Shown here in pieces: positions 24,976 to 36,586 of a stretch of DNA of 64,000 nt; the stretch's first letter is position 1, and the number at the start of each line of letters is the position of its first letter. The stretch is from positions 20,513,571-20,577,570 of the forward strand of contig NC_064236.1 in assembly GCF_023101765.2 (NCBI RefSeq), read 5' to 3'. Position numbers and translations under genes: made by a program. The stretch comes from Spodoptera frugiperda. Taxonomy: Eukaryota > Arthropoda > Insecta > Lepidoptera > Noctuidae. The notes below the pieces were generated by a model. It did not search any database. It was not told where the DNA came from and was given only the letters and a program-made list of their open reading frames with translations.

Positions 24976-25238
24976 CTAGCTTTTGCCCGCGACTTCGTCC
25001 GCGTGGCATAATGGTTTCTGGCAAATTTGCGTTTTAATTAGTCTTTTCCAAGCTATACTATTCTACAGCTGTAGTAAACGGCAAAAGAATCGATTCGGTA
25101 TCTAAGTTACGTTTACTGTAAACTTAATTTATTTCCGTGGTTTAGTTACGTAAAGATAAAAAATAATAATCCTACAGGGGTTATACGCGTAGTACAATAC
25201 CCGTTCCCATTAGAAAAAAACTATCCTTTGTCTAGCTA
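24976..25238 (-). mobile_element. Helitron 3'-end remnant in an ODF2-like intron, copy 2
   Basis: This is the duplicate of the remnant at 13,959. It keeps the inverted CTAG/hairpin end after an A. Its right part differs from copy 1 by a 41-bp deletion and about five substitutions in 50 bases, unlike the near-identity elsewhere in the duplication. Confidence 0.65.
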
Positions 25239-28200
25239 GCTATTGGACTAAACCATGGGAGAGAGGCTCACGTAGACACACGACCTCCTAGCTCGTGACC
25301 ACAGTGGATACAAACCTACTAATGGCATTGTGCAGTAACGCTGCTCATTGGCAGAATACGTAATGTCTACGAAAATAGTAATAATATGTTCGTTGTTTCC
25401 CTGTACGTTATTGTGAATATATCTTACTTTGACCCTGTAGTCCTGCAACTGATCGTTCTGCTCCTTCATCAGAGTCCTGAGCTCGTCGATCTCCTCCCTG
25501 GCCTCCCTGTAGCACTGCTTCAGGGCGCGCACGTTCACCTCTTGCTCGAAGGCCTGCTCCTTGGTCCCCAGCAACATGTTCGTGTGGGTCGCTAGTCCTT
25601 CGAACTTCATTTCCAACTCTCTCATCTTGTTCTGGACCTCGCGATGTTGACATCTCTCCTTCTCCAACTCTTCTTTCTTTTTTAGTAGTTCAGCTCGAAG
25701 CAAGGCGCACTGTGTGTATTGGAGTATTAGTAAAAATTTATTGTACACTTCACGTACGCAAGCCTAAATAAACTATGAAAAATGTCGTTCATGCATCCAA
25801 ATTACCTAACCTTTAAATCAAGTTCAAAGGTTTTAATGCCAAAGCTAGTTTCTACGCAACAAACAACAATACGTTTACACTTTAGGTATATAGAAGATAA
25901 TTATGGCAAATTGTTATTATATCCACAACTTTTCACACTACTCCAAGAAGTGGAACAAGCAGTACGAAGATTAAATAAAATACGTTTTAATAGTTGATGG
26001 CTCGTATCCGCTCTCTGCACAATCGGTCGGCAATATGGCTGCGGTTTCCATTTCCGCATGAACATGAATAATGCACTGTTACTGACATATCGTTAACTGC
26101 GCGGTGTCGGCCACCACACCAGCTTACATTACCAGCATTAACACAACTTGATTGTTATCATGTGATACTCGTACCTCGGTCACTTTTGTTTTGAAGCTTT
26201 CTTCGGTCTGTCGCAGTTGAATTTTAAGTTTCTCCACTTCCCTCTCAGCTGGAGTCTGCAGACAACGTAACAAACAACGTCAGAGAAAGGTATGAAACAA
26301 ATTTCATTCACAAACGTATGAAATATGACTAGACTGGTGTTATAGCCTTACCGGTGGTGCGTTAGGGTTGCAAGGCGCCGGACACGGTGGGCAGACACCA
26401 CACTACAAACAAATTCGAAACATCAGGACACTGACTTAAGAATTATAACTGCATTATCCAAAGCTATACTTACAGCTCTTGCCATGGGGGCACTGGTGGC
26501 CCCGGCTGCAAACAAAATTGAATAAACCATTTAAAACTATTATGAAAAGCACAAAACTAAACCGCATCGTATTAATGCGTTTTGTGTGCATTAATAACAA
26601 AAGTGACCGAGGCACGCAAGAGTTTACTGACCGGTTGATCGAAGCAAGAGTTGGGGGCCCCGCCGCCGCCCCGACACGCCTTTACTTGTTGCATCTCCAT
26701 CTTTATGTGATGGACTTCCTGCTCCAGTCCACCTAACTGCTTTTCCTAAAAACCGAAAAAAGTATTGAAAACATCATACAGTTGTGGACTGTGGTACTTA
26801 TTAGTGTCAAAACTTAGAGTCAAAAGGAACTTGAAAGAAAGCTTTGAAAGTGTGATAGAATATATCAGTGTGCGTACTAATCCTTCGGATGAATTCTTGT
26901 AGTCTTCTAATTTGATGAGCAGTTCCTCCGCATGGGTAGCATCGACAGACTTTTCGTTCTGAAACAATTATAGATCTGAACGTATTTTGAACAACAATAA
27001 GTACAGTCTGTTCAGTTATCTCCACTGCGTACACGCGCGTCCAATAAGTAACGGAGCCACTCACTTCTTCACTAGAATCTTGTTGGCAACTGGTATTCTG
27101 ATTTAGCGTAGAAGCATCTCCCTGTGGAAGTAAGCCAGCTGGTAAAACATCACACGTTTTCCTCTTTATTATCTTTATTTATTAATCAGTTACAACATGT
27201 ACCAAGACACCTACATGCCAGTTCAGTTGTATCCTACGCTTAGTATTAGAAAAACATCACACTTGGCTACAATGTTATTAATGTTATGTAAATAACGTAG
27301 TGAGCCGGGCTAACAAGCTACATCACCTCTGGATTATTCTTAACCAGTTTCTCATGAAGCAGACTGTTCTCTCTGCTCATAAGCTTCAACTCCCCCTGCA
27401 GCCTCTTCACTTGCGCTCTGCAGGTCTCCAAATTCTGGTCTTTGGTCATAAGCTCCTTGTACAATATATACCTGCAAGTACATACCTGAATGTATCCATG
27501 GCCCGGTCTGTTTCAACTGAATTATTCATTTAACATGTTTTTGTGATTTTCTGTTTTAATTCACTGAGCGATTGTTGTTGGACTGACTGATAGTATTGAC
27601 ATCTGACGTCTAGATCATGGGTTCAAAATTTAAATATTTTTGACGGATGTCAGTTTTTAAAACCAATGCCATTTTGAACTGAGTGAATACTTTTTTGTGA
27701 TATTGAATATGTCGAATCTAGCTCCAGCCCGTGGTCTCTGCAATGTGTTTAGAGAATGTTTCTAAATGGTGTGTACGAATGTAATTCTTCAAATTGGCAA
27801 TGTATGAAGCAAATGGTCAACTGATATGTCGGCTCGTGTCAGTAATCCTCCTCATATATTAACTCGTGGTGTTACATGTTACATGTGCTGAGACAGAACC
27901 TCTTGACTTCTAAATCGGCATTATCAGCGGCAAGTTTCTCCTGCATGTCGTAGCTCTCGCTTAGCTTGCGAGTCAGGTCAATCTCCTTAAAAGAAACACA
28001 ACATTCGTTACAATTGTATATTTTACATTTTTTTTTAACATTTTATAATATATTTATCGTATACGTCTGGTACAAGGAGGTGGACGTACGGATTTGCTGC
28101 GCGTCTGTGTCTCGCACGGGCCCAGCGCTGGGCCGGCCATGGCGCGCGGCGCCGCCAGCAGCACCGTCGGGTGACTCATTTTCATCTCGTGGTGCAGAGG

Positions 28201-28482
28201 TGGTTCTGCAGAACAATAACGTTTATGTATTAGTATTTAGGATATGTTCAGCTGTATCGCAAATGACAATGATAACATACACAAATCACACCAAAAGTGT
28301 TTTACGTACAATTATTACAATTAGGCGTGCTGGTATACGCATCTGCATATATTTACACGCCTGCCGATGTCAATAGAACAGTGACAGAGTCACGTAACGG
28401 ACGTCACGTCAGCCGCCCGTTGAGTACGCATTGTGGGAATAAACATAGCAATCAGTCGCACTGCAGCGCGTTGCTAACATTA

Positions 28483-28643
28483 TGGTGCTCCCACACAGCG
28501 GTTATATAACGTTATACAACAATGTGTAACAATAACATTTGTGTTTAAACAAATTATAACAGTGGTTGTAGAGTATGTTACATGCTGTTATAAATGTTAC
28601 ACAATGTTGTATAACGTTATATAACTGCTGTGTGGGAGCACCA
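28483..28643. mobile_element. PIF/Harbinger-like MITE, copy 2
   Basis: This is the duplicate of the 161-bp MITE at 17,508-17,668, with the same inverted ends and TTA flanks. It predates the tandem duplication because both units carry it at the same intronic position. Confidence 0.8.
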
Positions 28644-31218
28644 TTACACGTCACTTGTTTGGTGGACACTGCAACTATCGCGGTACATTTCATTGTAACA
28701 ACATACACAATTAGGGAACAGTTTGGGATCTAGTTTGTTTTCTGCTTATTAAATTAAGTCCAAAAATTATTGTCAATATTTGCAAAAGGCTTATGTCGGC
28801 GTACATACAGAAAGAAGTAGAGATAGGAAGTAAATAGGCAGCTAACTTTACTAGCTTATTCTTCTTCTATCCAGATAAGGCGAATATCCTGACCAAAAAG
28901 CTCTTTAAACCTGGTGATGTACAATAACTGAGTACACATGTCCCAATAATCACCATACACACTGCCGGGCACGTAGTCCATGCACCGCTGAGGTTCAGTT
29001 TTGGTCCTCCTCAGCTGGATGTCGTTGCCCACCAGCTTCTGGATGTTCCTGGTCATCCGGTCGAACCGCTCCATCTCCCGCAGCAGCAGCTCGTTCCTCT
29101 CACCCAGCTCTTTTACATCCGCCTCCGTTATTGTACATTTCTGCAAGAGCTTCCATTAGTCGATAATGAAGTAACCGAAACTCATTACATAAACCAGAAG
29201 TGATTGCAGTGTAACCTCTTCATAGTTAATGCCTCCTTTTCACACAAACTATCAGATGTCTAGACCAGAGCATCTACGTGCTACACACGAATGTTATACT
29301 TTTTAATGTTCCCGGTACATCAATGTGAGGCAACACGATTGCTTTTAAAAGGGGAGTAAACAATGCGTACAATTAATCAAACCCTGTTCGAGAAAATAAA
29401 TATCTCACAAGCCATACCAGATTCATTTAAATATTAATACGCAACGGCTGGAGATCCGATCCATTCGCAACATGAATTATTGATCACTTTTAAAACATGA
29501 CGATTGGCATGCGCCGCCTGGGCTACATTGCTACATGACGAGCTGGTGTGGCTGGCGTGAGCTTGTATTGTGCTATTGAATCGTGCTCCTGTCTATCTGG
29601 CCGAGCATTTGACAGTGTAACGCGACGTGAAAGAAAAACGGCAACTCTTTTAGTAACACTTTGTTGTGGGAGCCTATACACATCCCATATCCACCGACAT
29701 TATAGGAAATTCAATGTTGTGTTCAGGTACAGTAAGTACCATTTCCCTGTAGTAGGACTTCTGCATTGTGTTTTACAGCGGCACATTGGCTATATTCAAA
29801 CTGGCAGTAGGCTGCAAATTGACCAAAGGCCGTGATACCTACGAATATTTTAACCTCGTATAAAATTATATTCTGTTTATTTCAGGAAAGCTTTTAGCGA
29901 GTTCATTAGTTATTCTCAGTGTATTAAAACAGACGGCGGCAGATGTCCGTAACTTATGATTTTAGAATTTGTGTTACAAATTAACGCAGCCGGCTGGGAA
30001 AATACATGTGTTCGGTACACGATGAGAATTATGTTCAAGTTATTGGATATTATTGTTATCTGTAAACTAGACACTAACCACGAGTCGTCGCATTTCGCAA
30101 AACTGTAATACAACTAGTGAACAATATCGGGCATCATAAATACTGCTACCACCATTACTGACAATCAACCAAATCTGGTAGAATTACTTAATGCTGAATT
30201 GAAAACTAATTTGCAAAATGGCAGGAGAAGGAATACAAACTACGATATGTACTACCTTTTGTATTTCGAGTAGTCTGGCCCTCGAGTCCCTGATGATCCT
30301 GGCGCTCTTCCTGGTATCATTGTGGATGTCCCTTATTTGACGCGACACAGCTTCGTCCGAATCTAGCAGTGAGGGGGAACCTAGGCACACACACACACTC
30401 GTCAATACTAATACTTATCTAGAACATTATTAGAAAAATCTGATGTGTACTTACATGCTCTTGTTTTCTGAAAATCAAAAATAAATGTTTGTTATTCATC
30501 TTCATCACATTTGTGACGAATCCAAAGAGGGTCTTGAACTGTTATAAAGCATTTATAACCATAAATGTAACGATATTTTAATATTTTTACGAAGATTAGT
30601 ACCAATGTATAATATTTTTGCGATGTTCTACTACCTTCATTCCGGGGCGACTGAAGGAAATTGTAATTTTGGCGTTTCAAGCATATTGCTAGCTATACTC
30701 ACTCGAGGCGCTGTTTGCCTGCTGCAGCATTTGCCCCGCTCTGGTTTGCACGGCCCCCTCACTGTGTCGCTAGGGTCTCTGTGAGCGCACATTCTGGTGC
30801 ACTTCCTGCTGGTCTCCTGCACTGGACTGATGCGGTCCATGATGTCGGAAGCGACAGGACTGACGTTTTGATCACCTTTCCCCGGAATATGCTCTAACCG
30901 TGAAGAATTAGACGCTGGTTCATTTTCTCGGTTAAGCTGAAAAAAATCGACAATTGGACACTAATCCTTTACTTGAGACAAATGGAAACTTGTCAACGTA
31001 TCTAGCAATAAGTTGTGTTAATATATTTAACGCACCAACTGTGACTCCGAAGCAGATTGTACGTCGAAGGTAGTTTTCCCGAAGGCCTCGACTCGTGACT
31101 TGCTCCTGAACTTGTTCCTGTCGCCGGGCAGCTCGGGCGAGCTGAAGGTCTGGTCGACGGCGGACCTCGGGGAGTGTTCTGGGCGAGCGGTACGCTGCTT
31201 GGGGTACAATTTCGTTGC

Positions 31219-34200
31219 CTACAAGACAAACATGTAAACTCGTACGTACTTATATAGGCAAATATTCTGTGTATTGTGCTCCTAGTCTCGGTTCGGAACG
31301 GAGATTGTATTAATTAAAATTCGTAATTTTCCATTAAATACTGCCCAATTTACCGATCGTTAGCTTCGTGACGAAAATAGAGAAGCCAGTTTATTACTTT
31401 ATAGGTATATAGGTACCTAACTAGAATAATATTCCTCCGACAGTACAGGCATCTCGTTAGTGATTAATTATTTAACAATTGTACCTGACTAATTAAGTTA
31501 ATTAGCCACCTAGCTACTGAAACCGGCATCAGTGACGTATTACTGTTTCACTAGTTAAAAACTTAGTAATTTACAATATTCCAGCGAGTAATATGAAAAA
31601 GTATGATAAATTAACCGTCGATGTCGGTAAACAGCAATATATCGAACGATAGTTTCATTCCGGTTGGCTAAATATCATAATTAGCTATTTGTATAGTATT
31701 TAAAATCATATTTTTGATGATAGTATTGTTAATTAAAATAATTTCATTATAGTATGAAATAATTGACAAATATTTATTATGTTTGTTGTATAATAAGACC
31801 CTATATAGATGAAAGCAGACGATTTTTTCAGCGTGTCGTCCCGTCATACTCGTAATATTCGAGATGTTGCTTCTTGCGAGACTCGAGCAAGTCGAGCACG
31901 ATACACGTTACAAGCAGACTCGCTCGAGGCAGTGGAGTCAGACTACACGATTCCCTCAATAACGATGAATAATTTAGAATATTACAATACCTGTGTAATG
32001 TGTGCGTCACGCTGCCCCGACTGTCCGAAGTATGCTTATTACATTAGTTTGAATAAATAAAATACTTATGATATAATAAATGTTGACTTAGGTAACGATC
32101 ATGACGGCTGGGTGGACCTACTCGATTGTGTAGAGTTATAATTACCGACCAATAAGTCATGAAAGATACGTGTTCTAAAATTGGAAATATTTCCAAAACT
32201 GCGACAATATGGAATGATAACAAAGTATTGTTCCGACAAACTGAGTCGAGGACTGTTGCTAAGGATACGCTGCCTACCCGGGAGTAACATCAATCTAATT
32301 TGTGCCGAGACATTGTCCCGGCCCACATGCCGAACTTATTGTTCCACAAATATATAAACTTGTTAACAATTATATTTAGACTACACAAATATGTGATATT
32401 CCGTTCTCGTATTAATTATTGTATGCCCATTACCCATACAATAATACATAAGTAATGTAGGTAATAATAATAATAGCTTAGTAATAACCGGTAGCTTGGA
32501 CCATGCTCCCGCTATTGGTCGGCTCCTATTTTTATATTTTTAAATATTAATTTATTTTGTATTTTATAAGTGGTATTTAAAATGTAATTTTAGAGAATTT
32601 TAAATAAATATATGTATATAATATGTTAAATGGTGTAAGATAATATGGCATTGTGTTGGAACTATCTGTAAGATGTCATATTGTTAGTAAATAAACAAAT
32701 AAAAATAAATAATATAATTATGATTAGGAAAAAATAAATGACCCGCGTTAATAACATTGACACAACTTTAAAGAAAATATAAATTCCGTAAATAAACAGT
32801 ACTAAAATAGTCTTTTAAGTAATTTGAAATAAAGAAAATACAGAAATCGAAAGAAAGTACTTAATGAAGATGATTAAATCAAAGACAAATGAGGAAGCAA
32901 GAGGTCCTCAGGGAGAGATCAGAGAACACTTGACCATCTCATCCGAAAATACACATGTAACACAACACATGATATCTCCAAAAATAGACAAAGGTACTCA
33001 AATGGTAACCTCGCTGGAACGAAAATAATTACATCTTCATTACTGAAATAACAATGAGGAAAACATTTCGTCGCCCTCATTAGGCCAATTACCAAAAATA
33101 TTCGCCATTAGAAAATAAGCACATATAGTATAACATAACTTCGCTCTCCGCTCGCGAGTCGGCTAAACAACTTGCTGTTGGTTGTCGCACAGTTCACGCC
33201 GGTGGTAGGACAGCTAAATCGTTACTAATTAGGCATGATTTCTACAACGTAATTGTCATACTACTGTAATCATCCCTCATTATAAACATCCGCTGTTATT
33301 ACAGATGTGGAACCCTCCATCTACTGACTGGCCACCAGCAAGCCCTACTAATTTACTTCATTAAAAATCAATATCATGCCATTAGCACACTAATACATGC
33401 AAAACTAAACGACCCAATTGCAACTCCGTGGTACACAAATACATCTGGCGTCAGAGAATTTTAACAACAATTCCTAGTTTGGGTCGTATCAAGATCAATA
33501 ATGTGATAATAATGTTCAAATGTTACCTTCATCACAAAATCCTCTCACTATATAATATACACATCCATCAAAAATATAAGAATATAATTTAAAGCGAACA
33601 CTGGTCAAAAACTGGCCTAATACAACATGGCCGACGTTACGTTTGACGCCAGCATTTTTTTAATTAGTGTTAATGGCCACTATGCCTGTGCCCGTTATCT
33701 AAAGAGGTTTTAATCTCAGTTTTACCTTATTTTTTATCTTGTTGTCGTCGCTTAAGCTAAATCCACGTTTTGAAATGAGTTGTGGAGAGCCTCTAGGGCC
33801 AATTTTTCCATACATTTCTTGTTGATTTTATGGTTCCCATAAGGTCATGTTGTTATTAAAAGTTAATCCAAATATCAGACTGCTCCCGTTCACAAACAGT
33901 CTACTACACTACAATACAATACTATCCAACTTTGAAATAGAAAAATCTAACAATACCTACTTTGACTGAAGCGTCTGGTTTGGGAATCAATCCCAAAATA
34001 TCTTGACCGTCGTCACTTGTGACCACCAGACTGACAAATCCATAGCCACTATAAGCTACACATGTGCCATAAAACGCTACTCATACACTAATTAATACAA
34101 TTATTTGATTGCAACATTGTACTGTATTTGAAAGACAAGGTTACCACGATACGGGCCCGAGATCCGCAACACTGCAGTCGCTGCACAATGCAACAGACAC

Positions 34201-35091
34201 ACATACACCGGTACACGCAATATTGATGTCAACCGGATCTGTCAGTCAACAGCCGTAGTCCAATTAACCAGCATTTTATTTGCTAGCTTTAGCAGTAGTA
34301 AAATAGTTTGAGAAATATTACTTATGGCAATCCTTACCACAAATACAGCTTTAATTAAGGCTGTGATCTCACTGATCATCATCAGCACAACGGATGACTG
34401 TCGGTCACCCTCTTGGCGGGTCACACGGACATTATATCAACACGACGTCACAGCTTGTGATAGTCTACTGCTAGACTATGAGCCTCGTCCGCATAAGAAG
34501 ATTTGCCACGATCTCCACGCTTGGCATGTGTGTTGGAGATCCCAGCTTAAAGGGATAGGCTTATCAGGTTCACTCCCCTGTCGACACACGCGGCTACTGA
34601 ATACTATGCATGCCATGCCAACACAATAAGTTAGTCTGTAACAACAAAAATGTGACCGAAGATTGTATCTATTTTCTACGTCCTGTAGACAATTTACTAG
34701 TAAATCATTAGCCGACATGTTTTACGTAAGTACCCACGGTGCCATAACTCTAAGTAAGGTCACTTACTTGGTTTAAAATAATTTTGTTTACAGTGTGTAC
34801 AGTGCCGGCCGCATTTCCGCATCTATGAGTACCTTTTGGAGGTCCAAATAGTAGTTTAAGTGGTATTTCGATGCCGACTACTGGATTAATGTGTCTCTTG
34901 TCCTTTTAATAAATAGGTTAAGGTTACACTTTGACTCTCACGTTCGTAGATTTGCATGCGTGGGGTCTCCGATTGAATCAAAGTATTATTAGTTGGTCTA
35001 ATTATAATAGCGAGTGGTGTGCAGTGAAACGCTCACACTCTATGACATGGTACTTGTAACTTGAATGGCGATATAATGGCTATCCATTTAA
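31219..35091. other. Copy 2 upstream flank and unique intergenic DNA
   Basis: Positions 31,219-33,090 repeat the copy 1 flank; beyond that the sequence is unique. A minus-strand frame of about 52 codons at 33,910-34,075 (GFVSLVVTSDDGQDILGLIP) followed by gtaggt could be an upstream exon, but it has no ATG. At 34,340-34,620 a minus-strand segment resembles the 3' tail of lepidopteran LINEs (a tagtctagcagtagactat type motif and a tgatgatgat-like end). No gene is called. Confidence 0.35.
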
Positions 35092-35535
35092 TGGCAGCCA
35101 CACACGATACACTATACTTGCGCAAGCTTGGACTTGTACAAATTCACGTATTTCGGAGCCGACCACAAACGGCTCAAGCATGCTTGCACAAATATCATTT
35201 CACTGATATTCGTACAAGCGTGCGTCCTGCTCCATTTAAAACAATATCGTTATTCTTGAAAGTGAGCTACTACTGGTTGCGTTGTTTTGTACTATGGATG
35301 ATGCAGTAGCATTAGTTGGCTTTATTTTAGCTACGAAAAAACTGAAATCGAAAAGTATGGACTAAAGACTGGTTAATAAAAAGAAACCATTATTCGCACA
35401 TCAATTTGTTAAATGAATTGAATGAATTGTTAAAAGAAGTCTCGTTCATTTTGGCGCCAAAACGACATGCGTACGGACGGTGGCTAGAACAGAGTCTGGA
35501 CTTGCGCAAGTATACTGTATCGTGTGTGGCTGCCA
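35092..35535. mobile_element. PIF/Harbinger-like MITE of 444 bp
   Basis: The inverted ends tggcagccacacacgataca are perfect for 20 bases and continue for about 15 more with one mismatch. They are flanked by TAA on both sides (35089-35091 and 35536-35538). There is no open frame for a transposase. The TWA duplication and inverted ends fit PIF/Harbinger, in a family different from the MITE in the ODF2 intron. Confidence 0.8.
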
Positions 35536-35880
35536 TAATATTGCACCTCTGTCACTTGGTTGTCTAAAACGAAATCAAGCGAACAATTCACTTGTTACAA
35601 GTAAACTCTCCGTGGCGACCCGTGACCGCCACATTATGCATGTGCATCTCAACTTGCAGTGAGTGCACCTAACAACAACGAGATAACTAACCCGGCACCG
35701 AACTTGTAACTACTTTTAAAACAATGTAGCGAGTGAACTGAATAGTTGGATAACTTCAGCGTCACGTCGTGTGACCAGGGTACAGTTTCTCAGCGAGTAG
35801 ATACATGTTACTATGATCGTATGGATACGAAGTTGGCTTGTTGGCATGGGGTGAATTGGGGTGACAATCTGAGGATAATC

Positions 35881-36186
35881 GCCACAGCGTCCTCACCTAC
35901 CGCCTCACGCAGGTATTTACCGGACATGGAAGCCTCGGTAGGTTCCTGTTTCCGGAGCACGCCGCGTTCCGTGCGCGCCTCAAAAAGCCATCAGACCACC
36001 ACAGATGGGGTCCAGTAAGGCTGATGCCTGATCCGGAGCTGCGGACTACCTATCAGGTTTACCGGGGCTCCGACTCGAAAAGTAGGAGTAGGAACGGGGT
36101 GGTTTTTAGTCAATAAGAATCTGACACTCCCTCTCGCCTCGCCCAAGACGGGAGAAGTCATTAGATGATTTTCCCCCTTAAAAAAA
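35881..36186 (+). mobile_element. Internally deleted R1-like LINE tail
   Basis: Positions 35,881-35,951 match 1,657-1,727 and the rest matches about 2,120-2,356 of the R1-like element, so roughly 390 bp are missing in between. It ends in a short A-run. Several substitutions mark it as older than the copy in SMYD4. Confidence 0.8.
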
Positions 36187-36364
36187 CGGGGAGATAAGTA
36201 AGGACCGCCTATCGTGCTATCTCACGTTATTAATCCTATATTTAATTTTGTTGCTCTCATAAAATCCTCTTGTTTTTGTTCACCTGGTAGTACAGCTTCT
36301 ATTCTTTCTTGTAATTACTTCTCCACTCATAAAGTTACTTTCACATTAGGTACTTTATTATACA

Positions 36365-36586
36365 CTAGCTACTTCCGCGCGGTTTCACCCGCTCTGCTCG
36401 GCTCCTATAAGTCATAGCGCAATGTTTTATAGCCTTCCTCGATAAATGGACTATCCAACACAAAAAGAATTATTCAAATCGGACCAGTAGTTCCGGAGAT
36501 TAGCTCGTTCAAACAAACAAACAAACAAACTCTTCAGCTTTATAATATTAATATTATAATATTATATTATAGTATAGAAGTATAGA
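36365..36586 (-). mobile_element. Short Helitron-like element
   Basis: On the plus strand it begins with CTAG after an A (36364) and ends with tataga before a T (36587), which is an inverted Helitron of 222 bp. It contains the block ggaccagtagttccggagat and a (caaa)n stretch also seen at 45,290-45,360, followed by a tataatatta end. Confidence 0.65.

Larger units (their letters stand above)
22451..31218 (-). pseudogene. Odf2: ODF2/cenexin-like gene, copy 2, with a frameshift
   Basis: The exons match copy 1: 31218-31036, 30936-30703, 30467-30455, 30380-30256, 29140-28954, 28205-28090, 27985-27900, 27471-27327, 27121-27065, 26958-26878, 26745-26632, 26505-26474, 26402-26352, 26255-26175, 25709-25428, 24943-24833, 24463-24311, 24183-24032, 23943-23782, 23691-23604, 23521-23345, 22560-22451. 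Exon 26505-26474 is 32 nt, against 33 in copy 1. The lost base shifts the frame and brings a TGA at 26,182-26,180, ahead of the main C-terminal coiled coil. Skipping that exon would restore the frame, because its normal length is a multiple of three and both borders are phase 0. It is therefore a young pseudogene, a splice-rescued gene or a sequencing artefact. Confidence 0.65.
22151..33090. repeat. Tandem duplication unit, copy 2
   Basis: This right copy of the unit is 10,940 bp. Relative to copy 1 it lacks 41 bp near 14,190-14,265, one G in the run 15,510-15,515, 33 bp at 18,611-18,643 and two A near 20,000. Isolated SNPs also occur, for example near 28,300. The exon and intron layout is otherwise the same. 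Confidence 0.97.

Noticed and set aside
33910..34075. 52-codon minus-strand frame as the first exon of the ODF2-like gene
   Set aside because: It has no in-frame ATG and only a weak donor; kept as a hypothesis in the findings, not called as a feature.
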